Below, piece after piece: positions 18,556 through 26,695 of a DNA stretch of 64,000 nt. Under the pieces are notes generated by a model. That model was not told where the DNA came from. It saw only the letters and a list, made by a program, of their open reading frames with translations, and did no database searches. The translations under genes and the position numbers were made by a program. The stretch is from Gammaproteobacteria bacterium (lineage in GTDB: Bacteria; Pseudomonadota; Gammaproteobacteria; Steroidobacterales; Woeseiaceae), in assembly GCA_029863125.1 (NCBI GenBank), contig JAOTWB010000004.1:1-64000 (forward strand), given 5' to 3'. The number at the start of each line of letters is the position of its first letter. Positions within the stretch are counted from its first letter, which is position 1.

Positions 18556-19145
18556 AGCTCTTTCTCCGCGGCTCGTGCCGCCCTGATGAATTCTTTTATT
18601 AACCGCGTACTTTTCTGGCCGGGCGCCGACTCGACGCCGCTGGACACGTCAACACCGGACGGCCTGACCCTGCGAATGGCCGTCGCAACGTTTCCCGGGC
18701 CGAGTCCGCCGGCGAGGATCATGCCGCCGGATCGTGCCAGGCCGGCCGCCGCCGACCAGTCTACCGTCTCTCCCCGGCCGCTATTCAATCCTTCGTACAC
18801 CCAGGTGCCCGCCGCTGCGGGTCTCGACTGCCCTTCGCGATAAACGGGCCAGCGCTCCACGGATGCGGGTATCTCGAGACTGCCGAAGTCCTCTGCATCT
18901 GTCTGCAAAACGTCGGGCTCGAACCGCGCGAGCACGCGCTGCCATTCGTCATTCGCCGGATGCAGCATGACCGCCACGCGTTTCACGTAACGCGGTACCG
19001 CGGTACTGATCGCGCGGGCAAGCTCGGGCGTAACCATGCGCGGCGATTCGGCAAAAACGAATCCTAGCGCACCGGCCCCGGCTTCGACGGCAGTGGCAAC
19101 GTGTCGCTCGTCGCGCAGCCCGCAGATCTTGATCAGCAGGCTCAC
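18552..19145 (-). CDS. trpF: Phosphoribosylanthranilate isomerase
   Basis: IKICGLRDERHVATAVEAGAGALGFVFAESPR. Confidence 0.96.
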   Translation of the reverse strand: MSLLIKICGLRDERHVATAVEAGAGALGFVFAESPRMVTPELARAISTAVPRYVKRVAVMLHPANDEWQRVLARFEPDVLQTDAEDFGSLEIPASVERWPVYREGQSRPAAAGTWVYEGLNSGRGETVDWSAAAGLARSGGMILAGGLGPGNVATAIRRVRPSGVDVSSGVESAPGQKSTRLIKEFIRAARAAEKEL

Positions 19146-19951
19146 GCAGCCACCCGCGCGCTGCCCGCTTTGCGCATGGCCGCGACCAAAGCCGCGGGAT
19201 CGTCGCTGCGCATCAGGGCGGTTCCGACCAGCGCCAGTCGGTATCCGTATTCCGCAACGCTCGCGGCATCGTCCGCCGTGCGCAGCCCGCTCTCGGCAAC
19301 ACAGCGCGCATTCGGCAGCAGCGGGGAAAGCTTTCGCAGCCGCTCGTTATCGACCTCGAGCGTGCGCAGGTTGCGCGTATTGACGCCAAACAGGAGCTGA
19401 CCCGACTCAGCGCGCTCGAAATCGTCGGCATTGTCCATGAGCGTCGACGATCGTGCCAGGTCGTTTTCGTCGAAAGATTCCAGCAGGACGAACATGTCGT
19501 GTTGCCATGCAGCATCGAGCATCTCGCGAAGTTTGCTGTCGGACAACAGCGCGGCAATCAGCAGGACGCCGCTCGCGCCGGCCTTGCGGGCTTCATGCAC
19601 CTGGACGGGTTCGACCAGGAAATCTTTTCGCATGACCGGCGTGCCCGGTACGACCGCAGCCACTTCTTCGAGGTGAGCGAGATCGCCGTCGAAGCGGCTC
19701 GGTTCGGTCAGGACGGAAATCGCGGCCGCGCCGCCCGCCGCGTAGCTGCTCGCCTGCGCTGCGCGACTTTGAATTTCGTTTTTGAGTGTGCCCTCGACCG
19801 GAGAGCGGTCTTTTATTTCGGCGATCAGATCGAAATCTCCGAGCACGAGCGGCACGACCGGCCTGTCGAAGTCCGCCGACGAAAATTTCGAGGGTACCGC
19901 CGCCGCGCGTTCGGCACTTCCCGCCGCCATGGCCTGTAAAAAATCATCCAT
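19142..19951 (-). CDS. trpC: Indole-3-glycerol phosphate synthase
   Basis: LIAEIKDRSPVEG...PVMRKDFLVEPVQVHEARKAGASGVLLI. Confidence 0.96.
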   Translation of the reverse strand: MDDFLQAMAAGSAERAAAVPSKFSSADFDRPVVPLVLGDFDLIAEIKDRSPVEGTLKNEIQSRAAQASSYAAGGAAAISVLTEPSRFDGDLAHLEEVAAVVPGTPVMRKDFLVEPVQVHEARKAGASGVLLIAALLSDSKLREMLDAAWQHDMFVLLESFDENDLARSSTLMDNADDFERAESGQLLFGVNTRNLRTLEVDNERLRKLSPLLPNARCVAESGLRTADDAASVAEYGYRLALVGTALMRSDDPAALVAAMRKAGSARVAA

Positions 19952-20978
19952 TGGCTGCGAAGTGCTCGCGCATTTTCTGAAGGAAGGCTGCCGCGCGACC
20001 GTCGTCGATGGCGGCCGCCGCTTTGGCTACGCCGTCGACGGCGTCTTTGGCATCGCCCTGCACTTCGAGCACGAGCGAGGTACCCATCAGCAGCGCGTCG
20101 CGGTGGGCGCCCTTGTCTTCCCCGGTGAAGACCCGCACCAGTTCCCTGGCGTTCCTTTCTGCGTCACCGCCCTCGAGGTCTTCGGGCCGGCATCGCCTGA
20201 TCCCGTAATCCTCGGGCGAGCGCTTCGTTTCGGTGACCGATCCCGGCCGCACGTCGTACAGCCAGAAATCACCCGCCGGCGTCGCCTCGTCCCAGCCCGG
20301 TTCGCCGTGCACGACGAATGCGCGCTGCAGCGGCATGCCGGCAAGCGTATCGGCCATCAGCTTCGCAGCCTCTTTGCTGAACGCTCCGATGAGCTGAAAC
20401 GGGGGAGAGGCCGGATTGGTCAGCGGGCCGAGGATGTTGAAGACGGTACGAACGGACAGCGCGCCGCGAATTGGCACCACGGCTTTCATCGCGGGATGGT
20501 AGGCCGGCGCGAACAGGAACGTGAAGTTCGTGGCCTCGAGACAGGCGACGGCTTCTTTTTCCCGCAGCGGCAGCGGCAGGCCGAGGCACTCGAGCATGTC
20601 GGCGCTGCCTGAGCGGCTCGACACGGACCGGTTGCCGTGCTTCACGACCCGCGACCCGGCTGCGGCGGCCAGCAGGCCGGTTCCCGTCGAAAGATTCAGG
20701 CTGCCGGAGCCGTCGCCGCCGGTGCCGACCGTGTCAACCGTTGGCGCACCCTCGGGTATCTCCGGATGCACCGCGAGCTCCCGCATCGCCGTGGCGAAGC
20801 CGCGTATCTCGTCAGCGGTCTCTCCCTTGGCACGCAGGCCGGCAAGCAGCGCGCCGGCCAGGGCCGGGGGCAGCTCGCCTTCGGCGAGCTTGTGCATCAG
20901 CCCATACGCCTGGCGCTCCGTGAGCGCATGGCCATCGAGCAGGCGGTCGAGCACCCGGCTGTATTCCTTGTCCATCAC
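19944..20978 (-). CDS. trpD: Anthranilate phosphoribosyltransferase
   Basis: [35 protein letters not shown]. Confidence 0.97.
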   Translation of the reverse strand: MMDKEYSRVLDRLLDGHALTERQAYGLMHKLAEGELPPALAGALLAGLRAKGETADEIRGFATAMRELAVHPEIPEGAPTVDTVGTGGDGSGSLNLSTGTGLLAAAAGSRVVKHGNRSVSSRSGSADMLECLGLPLPLREKEAVACLEATNFTFLFAPAYHPAMKAVVPIRGALSVRTVFNILGPLTNPASPPFQLIGAFSKEAAKLMADTLAGMPLQRAFVVHGEPGWDEATPAGDFWLYDVRPGSVTETKRSPEDYGIRRCRPEDLEGGDAERNARELVRVFTGEDKGAHRDALLMGTSLVLEVQGDAKDAVDGVAKAAAAIDDGRAAAFLQKMREHFAANG

Positions 20979-21589
20979 TGGCTCATCCGCATGAAGTTCA
21001 CCATCAGGCGTTCCCCTTCGGGCGTCAGTACGCTTTCAGGATGAAACTGTACGCCTTCGACAGGCAGGGTCTTGTGCCTCACGCCCATTATCTCCCCGCG
21101 ATCCGTCTGCGCCGTGATTTGCAGCGAGTCCGGCAGGCTTTCCTGCTCGGCACACAGGGAATGATAGCGGCCGACCTCGAACGGGTTCGACAGGCCCTCG
21201 TAGATCGATCGGCCGTCGTGACTCACCATCGATGTTTTGCCGTGCATCAGCCGCTCCGCACGAACAATTTCGCCACCCTGCTGCTGGACGATGCTCTGGT
21301 GCCCGAGGCACACGCCCAGGACAGGAACGCGTCCCGCGAACGCGGCGATCATGGCCAGCGACACACCTGCATCCTCGGGTCGGCCCGGCCCGGGGGAAAT
21401 GACGAGGTGCGTCGGCTCGAGGGCCAGGGCCTCGTCGACATTGATCGCGTCGTTTCTGTATACCAAGACGTCCGCGCCGTGCGCCGCAAAGGCCTGCACC
21501 AGGTTGTACGTAAAAGAATCGTAGTTATCGATCAGCAGCATGCGTACGTGATCAAAAGACTGCGGAGCATTCTTCGTATTGCTCATCAC
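20975..21589 (-). CDS. trpG: Anthranilate synthase component II (glutamine amidotransferase)
   Basis: [15 protein letters not shown]...[12 protein letters not shown]. Confidence 0.96.
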   Translation of the reverse strand: MMSNTKNAPQSFDHVRMLLIDNYDSFTYNLVQAFAAHGADVLVYRNDAINVDEALALEPTHLVISPGPGRPEDAGVSLAMIAAFAGRVPVLGVCLGHQSIVQQQGGEIVRAERLMHGKTSMVSHDGRSIYEGLSNPFEVGRYHSLCAEQESLPDSLQITAQTDRGEIMGVRHKTLPVEGVQFHPESVLTPEGERLMVNFMRMSQ

Positions 21590-22968
21590 AAGCCCTCCCC
21601 GGCAATTTCCAGCGCACGTCTGAGTATGGCGCTTTTCGCGAGCACTTCCTGGTACTCACTGGCTGGAACGGAGTCGGCAACAATACCGGCACCAGCCTGG
21701 AAACTGTATTCGTCGCCGGCAAACACCAGCGTACGAATGGTTATCGCCTGGTCCATGTCACCGCTCAGACCAAAATAACCGGCGGTACCCGCATACAGTC
21801 CGCGCCCAACCTGTTCCATTTCTTCGATGATCTCCATCGCACGGACTTTAGGCGCACCAACGAGCGTGCCTGCCGGAAAACTTGCCGCGAACAGGTCGAA
21901 CTGATCAAAGCCTTCTGCAAGCTCGCCCTGTACGCCGCTAACGATGTGCATGACGTGGCTGTAGCGTTCGATAGCGCGGTAAGGATCTACATGTACAGAC
22001 CCCGCCGTCGCGACACGCCCGAGGTCATTGCGCGCCAGGTCGACGAGCATCACATGCTCCGCCGCTTCTTTCGGGTCGGCCAGAAGCGCCGCTTCGTTCG
22101 CAAGATCTTCCTCGCGCGTCGCGCCGCGCGGCAGCGTGCCTGCAATCGGCCGCAGCGATGCCGTTTTGTGATTCAGTTTCACGAGCGCTTCGGGCGACGA
22201 TCCCACGACCTGCAGATCGTCAAAGTCGAAAAAGAACATGTAGGGAGACGGATTCAACAGGCGCAGCGCCCGGTATACCTGGAACGGCGAAACGTTGCTC
22301 TTGCCGCGAAACAAAACGGACAGCACGATCTGGTAGATATCGCCGGCCGCGATGTATTCCTTGCACGCGTTAACGCGCTCCGAATACTCTTTTTCGCTCA
22401 GGCTCGCAGCCACAGGCGAAATTGACACGTTCTCTTTCGTTGCCGGGATCGGGCCGCGAAGCAGCCTGATGACTTCAGCCCTTAGACGCAGCCGTTCTTT
22501 TTCGGGTCCATCGTGCAACAGTGCGACACGTCGCGTGAGATGGTCGAAAACCAGCAAAGACGCGGGCGCCACGAACGCGGCATCGGGGACGTTGGTCTGC
22601 GGTTCGGTATCGTGGGGCAGCTTCTCGAACAACCGCACCACGTCGTATCCGGATACGCCGACGAGGCCACCCGCAAACGGCAGATCGTCGGCCGGCTGCG
22701 GTCGCGGCGCGAGCTCCAGCGCTCGACGCAAGGCCGCCAGGTATTCTTCCCGGTCTCTCGGTCGCGCCTCCGTTTTGCCGTTGACGTTCAGCGAGGTGCC
22801 GTCCATTCGAACTTCGACAGCGTCACCGAAGCCGAGGAAGGAATAGCGAGCCAGCCGCTCGCCGCCCTCGACGCTCTCGAGCAGAAAGCGCGGGCGCATT
22901 GCCTCGAGCTTCAGGTAGGCCGAGACCGGTGTGTCCAGGTCGGCTGCGATGTCGAACGGTGCCTGCAT
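21586..22968 (-). CDS. trpE: Anthranilate synthase component I
   Basis: [17 protein letters not shown]...[14 protein letters not shown]. Confidence 0.97.
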   Translation of the reverse strand: MQAPFDIAADLDTPVSAYLKLEAMRPRFLLESVEGGERLARYSFLGFGDAVEVRMDGTSLNVNGKTEARPRDREEYLAALRRALELAPRPQPADDLPFAGGLVGVSGYDVVRLFEKLPHDTEPQTNVPDAAFVAPASLLVFDHLTRRVALLHDGPEKERLRLRAEVIRLLRGPIPATKENVSISPVAASLSEKEYSERVNACKEYIAAGDIYQIVLSVLFRGKSNVSPFQVYRALRLLNPSPYMFFFDFDDLQVVGSSPEALVKLNHKTASLRPIAGTLPRGATREEDLANEAALLADPKEAAEHVMLVDLARNDLGRVATAGSVHVDPYRAIERYSHVMHIVSGVQGELAEGFDQFDLFAASFPAGTLVGAPKVRAMEIIEEMEQVGRGLYAGTAGYFGLSGDMDQAITIRTLVFAGDEYSFQAGAGIVADSVPASEYQEVLAKSAILRRALEIAGEGL

Positions 22969-22980
22969 GTCTGGTTCTCA

Positions 22981-23090
22981 GGTCAACGCCGCTCCCGCAC
23001 GTCCCTGTGCGCCGCGGCATAAGACCATCCATGGTCAACGCCGCTCCCGCACGTCCCTGTGCGCCGCGGCATAAGACCATCCATGGTCAA
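22981..23090. repeat. Two perfect 52-bp tandem repeats plus a 6-nt partial third copy
   Basis: ggtcaacgccgctcccgcacgtccctgtgcgccgcggcataagaccatccat at 22981-23032 and 23033-23084, then ggtcaa; each junction forms the palindrome GACCATccATGGTC. Confidence 0.97.
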
Positions 23091-23126
23091 AAAAAAGCCC
23101 ATCCCTGATTTCGGCAGAGATGGGCT
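23089..23126 (-). terminator. trp attenuator intrinsic terminator
   Basis: Minus strand AGCCCATCtCTGccgaaatCAGgGATGGGCT followed by TTTTTTT. Confidence 0.9.
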
Positions 23127-23157
23127 TTTGCTTCTGCGTTGCTCAGCTAAAAACCGG

Positions 23158-23217
23158 TCAGCCACCCCCCTCGGTTGCGGGCAGCCACCACCAGTTGTTG
23201 ACGATCTGAGCATTCAT
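23158..23217 (-). CDS. trpL: trp operon leader peptide MNAQIVNNWWWLPATEGGG (not in supplied ORF track)
   Basis: ATG AAT GCT CAG ATC GTC AAC AAC TGG TGG TGG CTG CCC GCA ACC GAG GGG GGT GGC TGA; three consecutive Trp codons upstream of the attenuator terminator and trpE. Confidence 0.92.
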   Translation of the reverse strand: MNAQIVNNWWWLPATEGGG

Positions 23218-23258
23218 ACACGCGAGTATTACCGTCGCTCCGGCACTGCGTCAAGTGC

Positions 23259-25097
23259 CTACAGCTCGTACAGCATCGGCAGTACCAGCGAGAATCCAAG
23301 CCACATGATCAGCGTGAGCGGGATACCTACGCGCAGGAAGTCCGTGAACTTGTAGCCGCCGGCACTCATCACCAGGAGATTGGTTTGATAGCCATACGGC
23401 GTCGCAAAGCTCATGTTGGCGCCGAAAAGGACGGCGAGAATAAAGGGCTCGGGGCTGACTCCGAGCTGCTGTGCGATGCTTACGGCAATCGGCGTGCCGA
23501 TAGCCGCCGCCGCATTATTTGAAACGATGTTCGTCATGATTGTCATGAGCAGCAGGAACGCACTGAGGATCATGGGGGCCGGCAGACCGTACGCGGCGTG
23601 CACAAAACTGATCGCAATATAATCGGCCATGCCCGTACCCATCAGCGCCTTACCCAGCGCCAGTGCCGTCACAATGATCATGACCACGGGTATCGACAGT
23701 GCGCCGGCCGCATCGCGCCAGCCCAGGCAGCCCGTTGCAAGCATCAGGCCCAGGCCAACCAGCGCACTTACCGAAATCGGCATCACGCCCAGCGCCGCGG
23801 CCAGCACCACAAAAGCCATGACCGCAAGAGCACGCTTGGCGTTGTGTGTCTGCGGCAGGGTCGTCGCGCCGTCGAGGACCAGCATCGTGCCGTTTTCCTT
23901 GAGATTCGCAATCGCCTCGCTCGTTCCCTGAACGAGCAGGACGTCGCCCGCGCGCAGTCGAATCTGGTTCAGGTCGCCCGTTACCTGTGAGCTCGGTGCG
24001 CGAGCACGATGAACCGCAAGCGGCAGCAGGCCGTAGCTGCTGGTGAACCGTGCGGCCGCGAGACTGCGCAAATGCAGCGGCGAGCCGCGCGTGACGACCA
24101 CCTCGGCGAGCTGCTGGCCCTCGGCTCTAAGCGGCGTTTGCTCGTCGACAGGGTGCTCGCTGTCCGAAATATTGAAAAGCGTTGCGCCGAGCAGCTGCTC
24201 GTAGTGCTTCAGGTTCTCGGGTGAGTCCTTGACGAACAGCCTGTCTCCCGGCTGCAGCTTTACCGACGGCAGCTTCGCGAGAAACAGGGTATCGGTGCGC
24301 TGAATCTTGTCGATTCGAAGATTGCCGCCGGCTTTCGCCAGCACTTCCGAAAGCGATTTACCGTCGGCGAAACCTCCTTCTTTAACGTGCAGCTGAGCGC
24401 TGAAAATGCGCGGTGACGTGTCGGCCATCGGTGGAGTCCGATCCGGAATCAGCCTTGGAGCGAGCAGCCACAGGTAGAGCAGCCCTGCTCCACCGACGAT
24501 TGCGACCGGCATGACCCACTCGAACATGCTGAATTCATGCATGCCCATGTCGCGCGAGATACCGACAACGAGCAGGTTTGTCGAGGTGCCAATTGTTGTC
24601 GACATGCCGCCAACGATGGTCGCAAGCCCCATCGGCAGCATGACTCCCGATACCGGAAACTTGGAACGCAGGGATGCGCCGACCAGTATCGGCATCAGCA
24701 GCACGACGATCGGCGTGTTATTCATGAAAGCACTGAGAATCGCACCGGCAACCAGGGTCGCCGCCAGAGCAAGTACCGGCTGTGTCGACCACGCGCGCCC
24801 GACAACACTCGCCAACGGCGTCAGTGCGCCGGTTGTTTCGAGCGCCTTGCCGACCATCATCAGGACACAGATTGCGATAAGCGCTTCGTTGCCGAAGCCC
24901 GCAAAAAAATCGACCGGCCCGAGCGCAACCTCGCCGCCTTTCGTATACGGGAAAAGCGTAAAGCCGGCGACCAGCAGTGTGAGGATGGCCAGCGACGAAG
25001 ACTCGAGCGGGATGTTGTCACGCGTGAACAGGAAAAGCGCAACGACCGTCAGTATCAGAACGGCTATGCCATGAGCATCAGGTGTTATCGGCTGCAA
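23259..25097 (-). CDS. SLC13-family permease with two TrkA-C domains
   Basis: Multi-TM protein, FMNNTPIVVLLMPIL, central TrkA_C regions. Confidence 0.92.
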   Translation of the reverse strand: MQPITPDAHGIAVLILTVVALFLFTRDNIPLESSSLAILTLLVAGFTLFPYTKGGEVALGPVDFFAGFGNEALIAICVLMMVGKALETTGALTPLASVVGRAWSTQPVLALAATLVAGAILSAFMNNTPIVVLLMPILVGASLRSKFPVSGVMLPMGLATIVGGMSTTIGTSTNLLVVGISRDMGMHEFSMFEWVMPVAIVGGAGLLYLWLLAPRLIPDRTPPMADTSPRIFSAQLHVKEGGFADGKSLSEVLAKAGGNLRIDKIQRTDTLFLAKLPSVKLQPGDRLFVKDSPENLKHYEQLLGATLFNISDSEHPVDEQTPLRAEGQQLAEVVVTRGSPLHLRSLAAARFTSSYGLLPLAVHRARAPSSQVTGDLNQIRLRAGDVLLVQGTSEAIANLKENGTMLVLDGATTLPQTHNAKRALAVMAFVVLAAALGVMPISVSALVGLGLMLATGCLGWRDAAGALSIPVVMIIVTALALGKALMGTGMADYIAISFVHAAYGLPAPMILSAFLLLMTIMTNIVSNNAAAAIGTPIAVSIAQQLGVSPEPFILAVLFGANMSFATPYGYQTNLLVMSAGGYKFTDFLRVGIPLTLIMWLGFSLVLPMLYEL

Positions 25098-25147
25098 TGC
25101 GTTCCCTCAATCGATTGCTCCGGCACGGCCATTGAACTTATACCAGT

Positions 25148-26005
25148 TTATACCTGTTTCGCAATTGGCCCCGAGTCGTAACTACAGCGCAGTATCGCAC
25201 CGACGCGCTCGTAGAAGCGCCTGAATTCATTGACGTTCCAGTGCGAAATATCGACACCGCGAAGAAACGACAGGCTATTCGCGCAGCGCAATAGCGGCAG
25301 CAGGTCGACATAACGCAAATCGGCCGGCCCGCCCTGCGGAAACACATCCCACACGGACATAGTGGTCAGGTTGCGATGCCTCAGCGCTGAGCGATCGACG
25401 GCACGCCGCCAGCGCAGTTTCATTTCACCGCCGCCAGCCTGGACCTTCGTGCCGGCAACGTCCACGGCCGGGCAATAACCTTTTTCTCTTGCCAGCGCTC
25501 GCGATCTCGCACGCAGGGTCTTGCCAATGAACTCTGCAAGATCCTCGAGTTCCTTCAGCGTTTGAAACGCACGCGGATCAACGCGGCGCCGTCTGACCAG
25601 GTCGCCCCAGCCGCGTACGGCCACGGCAAGACGCCTGTTGAGCCAGCTGTCGATCTGTACGGCGGTCGACGACCAGGTGTTAGAGTTATGCAGCGAGTCG
25701 CCCCGGTCAACGGAGTCATTCAGGACCTTTTCGAGCGCGCCCAGACGAATATCGCCGCTGTCGTTGACAAACCGCGATACGTCGACCTCAATGGGAATCC
25801 AGGCAGAGTTCTGCGGCACCTGGATGCCGGTTGCCGACAGGACCGCATCCGCACGCTCATCGGCCAGCAGCGGGCACGCCGAGGACACGATCGTCGGCAG
25901 TACGACACTGACCGTGACCGAGTCGCGCAATTCCCACAGGTGCCGCCAGATGCGGTCCTCGCATTGCCGGGGCGGGCTGGCCCGGATATCCATGACGAAG
26001 AACAT
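25148..26005 (-). CDS. Hypothetical protein
   Basis: Long ORF occupying an otherwise empty interval; no family recognised. Confidence 0.6.
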   Translation of the reverse strand: MFFVMDIRASPPRQCEDRIWRHLWELRDSVTVSVVLPTIVSSACPLLADERADAVLSATGIQVPQNSAWIPIEVDVSRFVNDSGDIRLGALEKVLNDSVDRGDSLHNSNTWSSTAVQIDSWLNRRLAVAVRGWGDLVRRRRVDPRAFQTLKELEDLAEFIGKTLRARSRALAREKGYCPAVDVAGTKVQAGGGEMKLRWRRAVDRSALRHRNLTTMSVWDVFPQGGPADLRYVDLLPLLRCANSLSFLRGVDISHWNVNEFRRFYERVGAILRCSYDSGPIAKQV

Positions 26006-26185
26006 GGCAATTATCTTGCGGCCGCCGGCAGCGCCCCACTGCGGCTCTTACTGGGCAGGCTATAGAGATTCTGCGGCCAGTTTTCCGGCGTCCCGTCCCA
26101 TATGCGCCTGCGGGACGATTTTGGGTCTGGCGCGTTCACCTTCGCAGGTGTACCTTTTGCCGCCTACGCTCCGACAGGAAAAAGA

Positions 26186-26668
26186 ATGCCTTCTTTCGAT
26201 GTAGTCAGCGACTTCGACGCGCACGAAGCGCGGAACGGCGTCGACCAGGCCAACCGCGAAGTCAACACCCGTTTCGACTTCAAGGGCACCGGGTCAAAAT
26301 TCGAGTTCGAAGACCAGGTGATTTCACTGACGACACAATCTGACTTTCAGCTAAAACAAATGATCGATATCCTGCACCAGAAACTGTCGAAGCGCGGTGT
26401 CGATATTGCCTGTCTCGAAGAACAGGCGCCGGAATTTTCGGGCAACGAAGCGCGACAAAAAATAATCCTGCGCCGCGGCATCGATATCGACCGCGCACGA
26501 AAACTCGTAAAACAAATAAAGGCGGCAAAGCTAAAAGTGCAGGCCGCCATCCAGGGCGACAAGCTGCGCGTCAGCGGCAAGAAGCGCGACGATCTGCAGG
26601 CCGTTATCGGCATGCTCAAGGAGACCGACATCGGGCTGCCGCTGCAGTACGAGAACTTCAGAGACTGA
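26186..26668 (+). CDS. YajQ family cyclic-di-GMP/nucleotide-binding protein
   Basis: MPSFDVVSDFDAHEARNGVDQANREVNTRFDFKGTGSKFE. Confidence 0.96.
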   Translation: MPSFDVVSDFDAHEARNGVDQANREVNTRFDFKGTGSKFEFEDQVISLTTQSDFQLKQMIDILHQKLSKRGVDIACLEEQAPEFSGNEARQKIILRRGIDIDRARKLVKQIKAAKLKVQAAIQGDKLRVSGKKRDDLQAVIGMLKETDIGLPLQYENFRD

Positions 26669-26695
26669 TCAGAAATCCTGACAAGTAGAAAAATA

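Noticed and set aside
22981-23090. CRISPR array
   Set aside because: Only two directly abutting units with no spacers and no cas genes; it is a tandem repeat.
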